From Callaeas wilsoni (Eukaryota > Chordata > Aves > Passeriformes > Callaeidae): a stretch of DNA of 64,000 nucleotides. The DNA lies in contig VWPU01009591.1 in NCBI GenBank assembly GCA_013398955.1, positions 62,001 through 126,000 on the forward strand, in the 5' to 3' direction. Numbering within the stretch: the stretch's first letter is position 1; every line of letters starts with the position of its first letter. The translations under genes were made by a program, and so were the position numbers. The notes beneath the pieces are model-generated. The model did not search any database. It had not been told where the DNA came from and was given only the letters and a program-made list of their open reading frames with translations. Positions 13,801 to 26,864 of the stretch are shown in pieces.

Positions 13801-16800
13801 TATGCCTTGAGAATGATGTCCCTTTAAGTTGTGCTCTGCTACCCCTTTGAATTGGCACCATAATGTAGAGCTGAGAAATCATTATATCCCATTGGAATCC
13901 CTGCAGAAGAGGCAGTGTGCGTTGCCTATCAGTTACATTCACACCTCATCTAAATGAGTAGAAAAGAACAGAAGGATGGAGAAGGCTCAGAGCTTCCTCT
14001 CTTCCTTCAAGGCTCCCTTTTTTCCTTCTATACAACATTCTCCTTTGTGTTCTTGGCTATGCTGTATTATCATGAGCTCCTTGGGAAAAGACCTCTTCTC
14101 TCTATCTACAAAGAAATCATTAAAAAACAGTAATGTCTTGGCTTCACTATGTAGTTAGTTTCTCCTTGTATGTTCTTGCTCCCAGCAGTGTTAAGTCCAT
14201 GTGTAGCTCTTATTCACAGGAAATCCTTTTAGTCTTACAATGAGGTCTTTGTAGCAACTCTTTGGTGTTATTCTTCTGTATTTGCAAGGACTCTTGAATA
14301 CCGCGCTGCCTGGGACACAGTATCTAGGGGAATAACTAATATAGGCTAAACGTAAACTAATTTTGGGGAACAAAAGCAGCCTTCAAGATATATGCAAAGT
14401 TACTAAAGGCTGTTTTTTCAATGAGGGTGAGTGGAAGTGACAATTCTTTTGCACTTAATGAGCCAGAGTAGCAGAGATTAGAGAAACCCTCTAAATTATT
14501 TGGCTGTTGAATAAAAATCCAATTTAAATCTAGTGGAAAGTAAGAGCTTTGGTTCAGCTGTAGAATCAGGGTGCATAGGCAATGAAAATAAGCAGTCTTT
14601 TTAGAGCTAGTCCCTAAACTAGTAACAGTTTATTATATAAAAGCCAAGCACAGATAATGAGAAAAAGAATATGTTAAGAATAAAAGAAAAAAAGAAATCC
14701 TTGGGAGACCAAGAGGCTTGCTCAATGTTATTAACTATTCTGTGCAAAACAGTAGCCTTTCTAGAGAAACCGATATGCCTTCCTCTCACACTCCTGTGGG
14801 CCAGGGCCTCAGGCAAGACAGCAGCTCACAGTAAGGCCAGCACAGCAGCATCTGATGGCACTTCTGCTTAGTGGTGTTGCTCATAGGTGCCCATCAAAAC
14901 ATTTCAAGCACCCAAAAGATACTCTGTAAGGACTTGGGATAAAATCTGCACTGCAAGGGAGCAAAACCAGCAGAACAGCAATAGAAGAGCTAAAGAAAGG
15001 TTTAAAAGGTCTACAGTGTGGAGAACTTCAGTCAAATATCCTCAACTTTTTTCATCTTGGAAAGCCCCACTTCTGCATCAGCCAGGGAAAAAATTTCATT
15101 TCTTGTTTTGTTCACAAGAAGGAACTCTAACTTGGCAGTGGTCCATTGCAAACAATAAACACCAACAGAACCTCACCAGTTTCCATAGTGGTTATACATC
15201 TTGGAGCCCATCCTTCCATCCTTTCCTCTTTACTTTGGCTGCCTCTGCAGGCTGCAAGGATTGTTTACTACGTTGATGATCACGTATGCCAGCTCAGTGA
15301 AATGGAATGAAAAGCTGTGTGCATGAATGTATATTGACTTTTGGCCTTCTTGAAAACTATGACTCTCTAAATGACAAGTTAGTCTCAAAAAATGAAAAAA
15401 ATATAAGCTCTTTTCTTGACACAATGAACAAAAATAACACACATGTGCAAGCTTCCCAGAGTGCTGTAAGTGTTCGTTAGCACAGCTGAAGTCAACTGGC
15501 TTCCTGTGGATTTGTCGTCTTAGACAGACATAGTCTTTAACTAAAACAGTCTCGTTGAGGAGTGGAGCATTCACATGCCTCTTCTTTCTGGAAAATGTGT
15601 CATTGAAACCTAGAATCCAGATGCTGTTTTAAGTGGGATAATCATCATGGTCTTCTTCACCATGTACTTCCATTAAACTTGTAACCATGGCTCATGGAGA
15701 TCGCTGATTTTCTATTCTGTTTCATTAAAATAATCAATACAACCAGCTAATAGAATGGGGATAGAAGGGGAATTCTATCACATGGTCACATCACCTCATT
15801 TCTAAAACAAATAAGGCTTAAAAATCATAAATCCCAAAACAAACTAAGAGGGTGGAGTTAGCTTATGCTACAACTGATGAAGCTTCAAAAGACAGCTGAG
15901 CTAATCTAATGCCCAGATGAGTCCACAACACCCTCTAGCTCATTATTAAATACAAATCTATAGAGCACATCTCTGTATTCAGCCCTCAGAAGATAGGTCT
16001 TTATGGTGACTGTAAAATTCTCATTAGGCTACTGGGATTATCTCTTCCCTTTATCTTATTTGTTTGGCTCTATAAATGCTGAAGAAAAGACATGATGAAT
16101 CAATGAGTGATTCAGATTTTGCCTTCAGTCTTTATCATCAGGCATTTATCTACTTTTTGTCTCTGGAGTTTTTTATCCTGCAGCAAATTTATTGTAGTGC
16201 CTCCAAGTGATTTTTTTTCTCTTCCTTCCCCTCCCTTCCCCCAATACTCTATTGATTTTCTCATTTTTACAAATAAGCATAGCAATAAATAAAATTACAA
16301 AAGCTCAGGACAGAATCGTAGCTGAATAAATACACTCATCAAGAATAAAAAATTGTTGGCTAGACTGGGAAAATTACAGCTCCCTCATGCACATTCTTTA
16401 TTATGAAGTGAAAATGCAATTAGTAAAGCAAAAGAATCTCAGAGTCAGGCTTTTATTTCCCATTTTGCTACTGATGCAGTGTGGTCACAGGTGGTGTATT
16501 TTAAAGTAATTGGGCAACATTACCTAAAGTGGGGGTGAAATAGAGGTGTTCTAACTCCTCTGGCACCACTGCTTGATAAGGAGGTCACTGCATCCCCCTT
16601 CTGTCACCATCACAGCTCCATGCAAGATCAGTGTAATAAACACTCACCTTTCAGCTTGGCTGAGAGATGTCTAAATGGAATGTTGGCAAGCTGGTTTTTA
16701 ACTTCTTGGATTGAAAAGTCCAGTTATACAGCACATACAGGAATAATGGATCAATATCTTTCTGAATATTCTACAGACTTTCGGATACTAAATTCTTGTT

Positions 16801-17214
16801 CCAAAGTATTACAGAATTATTTTGTGGCCGTAGGCATTTAGGTGTGCTGGAAGGGCTGCTTTGCAGAGTAAGAGAATCCAGCTCAATATTCTCTATTAGG
16901 TTTCTGTTTTCTACAGCTAGATTTATATTAGTACAAATAGTCTCCTGATACTTCAAAAAAACCTATTAGGCACCAAATATATAATAAATGTTTCCTAAAA
17001 GAAACTGATTAGATAAATTTCAGTTAAGGTGCTGCACACTCTCACTAACTTTATATGCTTAGAAAGGTTTAAAGACTTATCTTTTTGGAAACAAACGAAC
17101 AAAATACCTGTCATTTCACTAACTATGAAAACTAGTTATGAGAAATGCTTTCAAGTACAGTATCTAATACATCACCTGTTCTTTTTTCTGCACAAAGAGT
17201 AAGAAAACTCGGTT
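7867..17214. other. intergenic, no gene found
   Basis: AT-rich sequence with scattered short open frames on both strands. I recognise no coding exon, RNA gene or transposon. Short AT microsatellites occur, for example near 11275-11285. Confidence 0.7.
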
Positions 17215-17304
17215 TAAGCAGTGCCAACAGCCCGTTTCCCGGGATGCCGCAGGCGCGGGTCCCGGTTCAGCACCTCGGCCAGCTCCGCGCAGGGCGCGGG
17301 CGGC

Positions 17305-17376
17305 GGGGACACCGGGGACACCGCGGACACTGCGGACACCGGGGACACCGGGGACACCGCGGACACCGGGGACACC
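17305..17376 (+). repeat. 9-bp GC-rich minisatellite, 8 units
   Basis: Eight tandem copies of GGGGACACC or GCGGACACY lie head to tail without gaps. Because the unit length is a multiple of three, every frame through it stays open, which creates long false open frames (Gly-Asp-Thr or His-Arg-Gly repeats). The array sits in the middle of the CpG island. Confidence 0.9.
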
Positions 17377-17410
17377 GCGCAGCCCTGCCGAGGGACACGG
17401 CCGGCCCTCG

Positions 17411-17437
17411 CTGCCCAGCGCTGCCCAGCGCTGCCCG
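17411..17437 (+). repeat. 10-bp tandem repeat CTGCCCAGCG, 2.7 copies
   Basis: Two full copies of CTGCCCAGCG and the start of a third follow each other inside the same GC-rich island, about 35 bp after the 9-bp array. Confidence 0.85.
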
Positions 17438-20400
17438 AGGCCGTGCCACCTCCACTGCCATCAGCACTGCCCGCACAAGTGTCCCCGCACGGGGCATGGG
17501 CCGAGCTGGAGGACAGCGAGAAGGATGGGGAATAACTGTGCCGCGCTCCTGCGCGTTCCGTGGCTCAGGCGGCGCCTGCACAGCTGGCTTCAGCTGTGGC
17601 CTTGCTCAGAAAACACATTTTTCATTCCTGTCATGAGACGCGCTTGCAAAAACTAAAAAACTGAACAACACAGGTGACAAATGAGCTACAAAGAGAAAGA
17701 AACATCAGGGAGGCAAAACTGAAGGGAAATATAAAATTAAAGTTGATACTTGCTTTTTTCCCCTGCTTGTCACTCTAACACAAGAACCACAATACAGTTC
17801 GTTTGTGCCTTTTTTAGAGGAAGTAACAGTACGATATAGGGACAAGCCACAAGACAGCTGGAGGCAAAGTACACTGGCACCTCATTGCAAGATGGACTTG
17901 ATGAAAAAAAATCGATAATCTCAGTGGAAAACAGGGTGAGCTGTGGTTGAGAAATTAACTGTGCTGGACAGCACAACTAGTAAATGAAAGCTTCATATGG
18001 ATCAGGTTGACACTAAAATAGGCTGGAACAGAATCTGGCAAGTTGACTAAGCTAAGCAAAACCCACAAGAAAAATATTACCCAAAAAAAAAAAAAATCTG
18101 AGGAAAAAAAATAGTAGAAGATTTAATAAATTTGGAGAATGTGGAGACTGCGGGGTGTGGTAGTGATTTGCATCCCTGGCATAAGAAAGCAGTACAGGAA
18201 TTACATAAATGGAAGAAGAATTCATTTTGCATAAAAACTACCTGAAATCTAAATGCTGAAAGAACTCCAAAGGAGATTAATATTGCAGGAGTTGCTCATG
18301 CAAAGCTGTGTGGGATGATGACAGAAACAACACTGTAAGTGACCTCATCTAGCATCAAAGAAGCTGCCTCTGGCACAGGAAATAAAGCAATTGCCTCCGA
18401 ACACAGGCCTCATTTGCTCCTGATAAATCTTAACGAGATGAACAAATCAGGGGAACTTAATGGTATCCTCAAATAAAGATACCTACCTCCATAGCTACAT
18501 TTCAGGAAAGTTAATAGACTTGATATTTACTACTACAAGAAACATACTTGATTTAAGTATGCTGCATCTGGCAGGAAAGCATTGCTATTGCTAGAGCAGT
18601 CATTGCAGAGTCTAGAGAGCAAATGTCACTTATTTTATAGTCCAAACAGAGAGAAATTTTACTTCTTCACAGTTGTCCAATTGTCAAAGAAGAATTAAAC
18701 CTTATGTAACTAGTTTCTAAATTCTATATTTTAATTCACTGAGGTCTTTAATTTGCTTGACAGACTTGTGTCTTTGCAAAGGCAGCCCAGGGTATGGCAT
18801 AGAAACCTGCATTAAGAATTTCCAGGCATTTGCCCCAAAAAAGGAGAATGGCAAAAATTTAAAAGCAAAGGAGCTCATTTGGAGGGTTAAAAAAAAACCT
18901 CAAAAACCCACAAAATTCTGGCAGTGCAGAAGAAAGGCAGTCCCACCCAAACTGATTAAAGCTTTCAGCAAAGACTATTCAGTACATATTCCACCTTCAA
19001 GGCAAAAATAAAGTTCTTCTCTTCAATCAGTGATACAGGAGAAGTTGAAATAAATTTCATTAATTGGATGAATTTCAAAAGGTCATTTAAAAATCACCAC
19101 AAAGTAGATGGCATCATTTGGGCCTAATCCTGCCTTCGTGGAAAGTGATGGTGTTCCTAAGCTGCCTCAGCCCTCAAGAAGATAAAATCTTGTGTAATTA
19201 AGGAGGGTCACAATATGTGCAGGCAGATCAGAACAGATTACAGCCAGAGCTACGTTTGAACCCCAGATTCCTTTTCTAGATGGGGTACAAAACTGTATTC
19301 AACACAGTAGTAGCTGAGAACTGATAAAAGAGTCCCTTTCTATTAAAAAACATTTCAAATCTGTGAGAGTAAAGCATGCTCAGTCATGTATGAGTAATAA
19401 ACACTCTGCTTGTCTATTACTTCAAGAATCTTTTCTGATTTACTTGCACTGGGAAACTTACCCAGTGTACTTACTGATGTACTTACCTGGGAAAAACACG
19501 AGAAATCTTTCCAGCATACCCGTTCCAGTAGTGCAAAGGGATACAGAGGAACAGCAAAATTCAGCCTTACCCTCCACAGCGAGAAAAAAATATTCTGAAC
19601 ATCTTACACCTGCTCACAATGCTTGGTCCAACATATCCAAGTCTAAAAGAGAAACCAGTAGATCAGTAACTTCCACATAGGCAGCTCTTCATACTGCCAG
19701 GAGACCTGAACTTTTGTTCATCATTATGAGTCTGCTTGCAAAAAGAACGCATGGACTGGGACCTGCCCCCTCCCCATCTTCTCTCCTGGACACCTGTAAA
19801 TATAAAGACATCTCCTTTTGTGTTCTGTATTTGCTATTGCCTTAAATGATCTATTTCTTTGGGAATAGATAGCTTCTTATTTTCCTCTATAAGGAGCCAT
19901 GTGGGCTGCATTCCAGGCTAAATAGCAAATTTACTCCTAAGAACAGAAACAGCAGTTTTTCCTGGCAAGATGATGACTCCTTATGTGAAGAAAGGACTGT
20001 GAGCTAAATCAGAGCTTGTCACCTCTGTGCCACTGCCTCTCTTGTAAACTTCACCAAATCCATTAATCTCACTAGATTCTCAGTTTCCCTTTTTTTGTGC
20101 AAAGCTTTCTTGCCTCTGGGGGACATTGGGAAGACAAATTCAATAATGTCTGCAAAATGCTGAGAGGCCTGCTTACCACTGGTTTTGGAAAAGAATCTCC
20201 ATGAAAGAACATTTGCTAGAATGGGAAGAGTATTGTTCGGTTTGGATCCCACATAAAGAATCTGAAGTAATAGGAGTGATGAACACCTCTAGTGGAACAG
20301 AGGAAGCTGCAGGAGGGAAATACCTGCTGAACTGACCCAGAAAGGGTTAAGTGCCTGATGGAAAAATCCCTATGGGTTTGAACTTAACGTGCAGTGACAA

Positions 20401-21984
20401 TGAGGAAATCCATCTGGATGTAAAGCTGCAAGAAAGACGAGGCATCAAGAAAAGCAGCATTCATGCTTTTTGTGAGTTAGGAGTTATTGGATCCAGCATT
20501 TGTCATGATACCTTAGACAACACATAATTGTTCTCCAAAGGGTTCTCCATAGAGCTCGCATAATGAAGCAGGTTTCAAAAACGCTTAGTGCGAAGAAAAG
20601 AAGGTGTCTCATGACAAACATAAATGTTCCTTGTATTTCAAAAGGAGCCAGTTTCAGTAATTGAAATAAATTCTTCACACTGGTAACAGGCATGTGAACA
20701 GACCAGATTGTATTTAAGTTCAGGAAGATAATCAGAGCTCTCATTCTGCCTGTTTTTAAATCCAGGGTGCTGCTCTGAGATTTCCAGACAGCCATGTCCA
20801 GCAGGAGCTCAGCAGGGTCAGCCATAGCTCATTTGTGGAAGAGCTGGGACTTAGCAGACGAGTTAAGAATCCAGAGTAAATTAATAAAACCAGTATGGAG
20901 TCAGGTCAGCAAAGACAAGCAAGAAGCTCATTTCACTTGCAAACACGTTTTTGGCAGTTGATTTTGTATCTCTGGTTTTAGGAACAAAAAAGACCGTTCC
21001 TTCTTTGCTTGCTTCCAGAATGCACCTGTTTGCATGAAAGGAGATGGGAGCCATCAAACCATCAGCTCGACCCAGTAAAGCACACTTTTCTAAGACTGGA
21101 AAAAAAAAGAGAATAAACAAGCACAACTCAATGAGACCAGAAAAATTCAAATGACATTGTAGGAAATGGAAAACACTCTATTAAATAGATATTCATACCA
21201 AGGTGATGAACTGATTATAAGGCAAGCTCAGGACACAATTCAGCTGGACACATTGGAGGACTTTGGCAAGTCATTTAGTCAGCATTGTCCTCACCTGTCT
21301 GAGGGAAATAATTTTCTAGTGTTTCAAAGACACAGTGAACTACCTGACTTATATGTTGGTACTTGACATGCTCTGAAACTCTATAATGTGCTTATTACCA
21401 TAACCTTTAATCAGGTATTTTATTAAATGTGTTTTTAAATAATGCAGCTTAGAGGGTAAAATTAACAAGTAAATAAAATAGAAAAGCAAATTCAAAATCA
21501 GAATGAGCAAGACACGCTGGTTATTTCTTGAGGCTGCTCATGTTTTAAACACCCCCTCTCAGGGCTGCTCAGCACTTTCCGCTGAACACGACGGCGTCCG
21601 CTGGTGATTGACACTCAGCCATTACACAGTGCAGTTTTGTCAGCAGGAACTCAAGGAAAAAGTGAAGCTGAACACCTTTGGATAAGTGTGCACTCCTGAA
21701 AATGGCCATAATTTACTCAAGCCTCTTCCATTGATGCTGATAGGAGTAACATTTTAAGATAAGCCTGTAGAAAAAAACTGTAATTTTCTGGTTTCATAAA
21801 AAATCCTTGTTTCTTTCCCTACTGCTTTTGTGGGAAGAGGAAGCCCCAGGCATCTGACTGCAAGCTCTCAGTCACCCAGTGACTCTGACCTACAGAGCAT
21901 AATACAGAGCAATCACACCTCCATGGGGTAGCTATTCAGAGACATTCAAGCCTATACAGGTGAACTGGGTTCCTTGCTTTTTTG

Positions 21985-22120
21985 GGTTGGATTTTTTTTT
22001 TCTCTTTCTTTTCATCTCTGAATTCCTCAGTCTGGGCAGATTTTCTTTTCTCTTCTTCTTTATTTTATTTCATTTTTATTATTTCACCTCCTCTTTGCCT
22101 TTGCCCCCCCTCAAAGGTAC
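21985..22120 (+). repeat. pyrimidine-rich low-complexity tract
   Basis: About 135 bases dominated by T and C on the plus strand, ending in a run of seven C. The 76-codon open frame across it is an artefact of composition. Confidence 0.8.
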
Positions 22121-25100
22121 ATCAATCACCACTACCAGTTTGAGCTGGGAAAGGAAGGCTACTTCAAGGTCACTATGTAAAAAGCCCTAATGCTTTTCAG
22201 TGAAAGGGAAGGGAAAAGAGGCCGTAAGTGGCTTCCTGTTTCTATTCATTGTTTAGGGAAACTCCTTAGGAAGGAAGGAGAAAGTATGCATGTGGGGAAG
22301 GTTGTATGGACAGAGGAAGGGGGAAGGGCCATACACAAAAGGGCAGTCCTTAAAGATTATATCCTGCAAAGAGGAAAAACTGATTGGCATGCAAATAGAT
22401 GAGGGTGAGCTGGAGAGAGATGAAGGAAACAGATGCAATTCCCCAGAGACAAGCAGTCCCCTTGAGGCCAATTGCCCGTGAAAGGGGCTGGCCATTGTTG
22501 ACAAGGACAGATATCAAATAAGGGAAGTGGGGGAACTGCTACAATAAATCCAGCATGTGCTCCTTCCTGGATTTTCTCCATGCTGCCAGAGGAGCAGGCT
22601 GCATGGAGCAGCTGTGCTTCTGCTCAGCCCTGACATCATCTCTCAAGATAGCCAGAGCTTCTGCTCACACCATTCAGGTGGGTATGTAGGGGAAAAGGAG
22701 CTTTCACCACGGCAGAAACCTCGTAACTGGCTTCCCCTTCCTTCTGTGCTTTCCTCCCTGCTGCGTGTTAGTGACCTGCGAAGGAGAGGCTGACCCCAAA
22801 GGGGTACAGGCAGCAGAGGAGCCACAGGCACATCCCTGAGCAGGAGATGGAGATCCAGATCCACTGCTCCACCCCAAAAACTGTTTCTCTTACCCAGCCC
22901 TCTGAACAGCAATTTTTGCCATCATCCTTGGGTTTATATGCACTATTTATAGTCCATATTTGAAATAAAACTATGCTAAACACACTTCAGTGTTGTTTTA
23001 CAAGTGAGGAAGTATCACATTCTGCCTTTACTGAGGGCTGGATTAAGATGCACATACACATGGATAAAGCCAAGTTACTACACACTATTTCTTGTTAGCA
23101 GAATATTTTGTAACACTCTTTTCCCTAGGTTTAGGGTTTTATGTTTTCTTTGACTATGTGGGCACAGGAGAGGCAAGAGAAGTGTCATATTTTTTATTTT
23201 TATATTGTTTACCAACTACAGACTTGCAATAGAGCTGTTATATATCATCTTTCAAAACACATTTTGAGTACTGTGGCTGTTGAAATATTAGTTTTCAATA
23301 CCTATTCAACTACAGTCACTTACAATGACACTATTGTTCTAGGTACCTTACTAGTACAGAATAAAAGGGAATCTCTATCTCCAAGAATTTATATTCTACA
23401 GATTACACATAACATTTAGGCAAATCTTTTCAAATGGATATTCTTATTTTATTGCTTGAGAATTTAGATATAAATATTTTTTCCTCAAATGAGATTCCTA
23501 TACAGGAATTCCTAACAGTGCCATTAAGAGGAGACTGTTAAAAGAATATACTGATTTATTTAATGTAAATATTCATGCAGAGCAGTAGAAAATACAGATT
23601 GTTTTTGTCACAGAGAGAAACAATGCAAGTGATTAATAATGTGGACATTATTGAACTTTCATTTCCTCTTGAGTGCTGTGATGCTTGCCTTCTGATTCCA
23701 AAGTATTCCTCCATTATACTGCAGCAATAAGCCTCTCATCTTTAATTATCAATTTCTGCACAAAACCAGAGAGGTAAAACATATCCGAGTCAAACAATGC
23801 CCGCCAACTGCCCTATTGCTCTGTGTTTCAGGGAGTCTATGGAGAGATTGCAACACAACAAGAGAGCTAAAAAAAGCCAACCCTGGAACCTGAGATAAGG
23901 AAGCACTGAGAAAAACAGCAACCACAAGTTCTCATGGGATGAGGCTTGGCTGACGCTAGAGCAAGAAATACATGAAAGAAACAAGTGAACCGCACCCATG
24001 AAGTGACAGCTTCTGTTCAGAGATAAAGATCCAGATAGGCTCTTGCAAGCTGGGTCTCTGCCTTGGCTATTTATATCATTCAAGTAGGAAAATCTACTAA
24101 TACATATAAACAAGAATTCTGGAATCAAATGGTTGGTGATTATCTATTTAATCCTCTGTATAGATTTTTAGAAATGGCATACCAAGCACATTCTGTAAAA
24201 AAATAATTTGAACTGTGATGAAACCAATTTCGGACTAAAGGCTAACAAGCACAGTAGTGCAAGATTATGGACAAAGTTACAATATATAAAATTTTTAGCA
24301 TATCTCCACTCCACCAGTACTTTTGGCAGTAAAACAAAAAGGTAATGTCACCTCAAGCTTGTATCAATTTAACACAGACGAAAAACCAAGCACTGTACAT
24401 TCTTGGTATGCAGTAATAAAGTAAAAAATGATGGTGGGTATAAATGATGAATTCTGATCCAACCTGAAACCAAAGCCCGGTTAGTTCCCTTGACTTTTGT
24501 GTTCTCTTTTCGTTATAACTGTGCTCCTTTAGAACTTCTCTTCATCACCCGCTTGAAATTAAGCCACTTCCCAAATGGGCTTCCTTGAAGCCTACAAAAG
24601 TATGTGAATAATACAATTCAACATATCTCTAATCTATGCTGTTCCTTGAACTGTTGCACTGGGGATCTGTAGGCAACCAGAGCACAAACCAAATGCTCAT
24701 TTGGGATTGTTCCCTTACTATTTCAACATCATCAAGTCTGTGAACAAAACATGCCAACCTCACTTTATCCCACCAAGTCTTGCAAACACAGCTGTGCAGG
24801 ACTCCTCATCAGGCCATACACACCTTCCATGGCTTTAAGAACTAAATGATTCCATGCAAATGAAGTTCTGTTATCAGTAAGTTTTTATGCCTAGAAAGAT
24901 TCCTGTAGACCCACATGGGCCTATTGATGTCTGGTGGAGTTGAAAGCTAGCTGAACTTTGTTGGAGAGGTCTTAAAAGATGAAAGGAGCTGACTTGGATT
25001 AGACATTAGGAGGGATGGGTCATGCTGCTTTGTTCCTACACTAATGACTGTACACAGGACACACCTACTCTTTCATCTCTCCAGAGACAGGTGTTGACAC

Positions 25101-25700
25101 TCCGGATTCAGCTCTGTTCTCACATGTTTTCTCTTGCTGAACCGCCTGACCATCCACATATGAACCTCTCAGTCATGCACTGATTTCTGTTTTGAACGTG
25201 TATGAGGCTTATGTGATAAGACTGAACTGCACTTTAGCTTCATGGACTTGCTCTGCCCTGTGCAGGGAGCAGGTGGATTAAGCAGAGCCCTGCACTTCGC
25301 TGCCCATGTTTCATGGGAGGGAGCAGGAGAGCTCTTCCCCATCTGGCACAAGATGTCCGTCCATGCAACCACAAGAAAAGTGGACAAGAAGTGAGGTCCA
25401 GTCTTAAGAGAGTGGGAACCTAAGAAAAGAAAAATCAAAAAATAAACCCAAATCTGTTTAGATCCAGTTCCAGGCACTGAGGCTTACTGTACACCACAAG
25501 CAGATCTTTCTCTGGATAGGGCTATGTACGCTGCTGCTTTGGCCTCCAGAAAACTCAACTCAGGAGTTAGAGATTTGGGAGATCTACCCTTAACAGCCCC
25601 ATATGTCTACTGGATAATGCAGTAAAATTAGAGCATTGACTATCTTATAGAGTGAAACTATAAAACAAGGCAGGATTTGAAGACAAGCCCTTACAGTACC

Positions 25701-25723
25701 AAAAAAAAAAAAAAAAAAAAAAA
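25701..25723 (+). repeat. poly(A) run, 23 bases
   Basis: An uninterrupted run of 23 A. No retroposed sequence is recognisable upstream and no target duplication is evident, so I treat it as a simple repeat. Confidence 0.95.
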
Positions 25724-26859
25724 GTGGTATAACAAGAAGGCATGGTCCAAAAAATGATGAAAACTACAAGAGGGACAGAATTGCAATGATGACATGATTT
25801 AGCATGTAGATTAATGCCTTCTGAACACGACAGGATTGAAAGTCAATACTTCAGTTTATTGATTTTGGCAATGATTCTTATTTCTTACATGTTTCAGCAG
25901 TATGAATGAAACACTCTGCAGGATGCTACTGATGAAAAACAGGCTTTGTGTTTGTAACTTGAAAACTATTAAAAATAATGTAAACAAATTGAAATGAAGG
26001 CAACAACATAATGCTCTACACACTGCTCACCAAGGAAAATTTCAAGCTTAGAAACTAAGGAAAACCATGAACCACAAATACTATTTACAACAGATCTGTT
26101 TTTAAACAAGGTAAAGCAAAGAAAGAAATGTGACCTCCAGCAGTCACACCTTTAAAATTCAAACTGTAAAGAACACTATCATGTTTTCCTTCACGTTATG
26201 CTATATACAAATTTTTCAAATGTTTGCTCTTTAAAGACCCAATTGGCAAAAATAAGCTACTTTTACAAACATATATGATGTATGCTTAAAAATTAATCAG
26301 TTTAATTCTGCAATATGTATTATATGTATGGTTCAACCATGGTATTTTCCTCATGCAATGTCTGATATTAATTCTAATCTCAGACTGCTCTCTACTGGTA
26401 ATAAATTATGTTAAAACTCATTAAATAGGTGCAATTCCAGAGACATATTAAAAACTGCAGTTGGCACATATTCTGTCTTTGAATGGATGCAGGAATGGAG
26501 GGGTTTGAGAAGGCAACATGAATCTAAAATAAAGAGTAAAATATAAATGTTTAAGCCAAAAGCTTTTTATTGACCCATCATGCCCTTATTCCTGCTCCCA
26601 CTGAACTTGGTACCAAAACACGCAGCTGTCCCAGATTATTTGGTAGGGGCTTGGCCTTTTGAAGATAAATAATTCTTTCTGCACTCATGCAGGATGGGAC
26701 TTGCAAGAACAAAGCATGCAGTCTGCAAGTGGAGAACGGGGAGAATTTCGTCCTTGTGCTACTTCAGCTTTTCTTGAGTGCCAAAGATGTCTTGGTGATA
26801 ATTTTGTTACAACTACTGGGGGCAAAATAATTAATTGTTTAATTCTTACAGTTTCATAA

Positions 26860-26864
26860 TACCT
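26860..26864. repeat. left target-site duplication TACCT
   Basis: TACCT sits directly before the TG of the long LTR and recurs at 28415-28419 directly after it. Five bases is a usual length for endogenous-retrovirus integration in birds. Confidence 0.6.

Larger units (their letters stand above)
17215..17565. promoter_or_regulatory. isolated CpG-rich island
   Basis: About 350 bp of very GC-rich, CpG-dense sequence stands out sharply from AT-rich flanks. Its core is tandem repeats, but the edges (17215-17300 and 17440-17565) are also CpG-rich and non-repetitive. I see no splice donor, no recognisable exon and no AFF2 first exon on either strand. It could be an orphan promoter, a GC-rich transcribed remnant, or expansion of a GC-rich repeat. 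Confidence 0.45.
17566..26859. other. intergenic, no gene found
   Basis: No recognisable gene. A lysine-rich 84-codon frame at 18757-19011 and several short overlapping frames at 22.2-22.9 kb match nothing. Conserved regulatory elements may exist but cannot be seen without alignment. Confidence 0.7.

Noticed and set aside
17215..17565. CpG island as the AFF2 promoter and first exon
   Set aside because: Position and strand would fit mammalian synteny, but no MDLFDFF-type exon or donor is present on the minus strand.
17145..17636. 163-codon frame with His-Arg-Gly repeats and its overlapping Gly-Asp-Thr frame
   Set aside because: Both arise because the 9-bp minisatellite keeps every frame open; no homology or splice sites.
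25701..25723. Poly(A) run as the tail of a processed pseudogene
   Set aside because: No gene-like sequence upstream and no flanking duplication seen.
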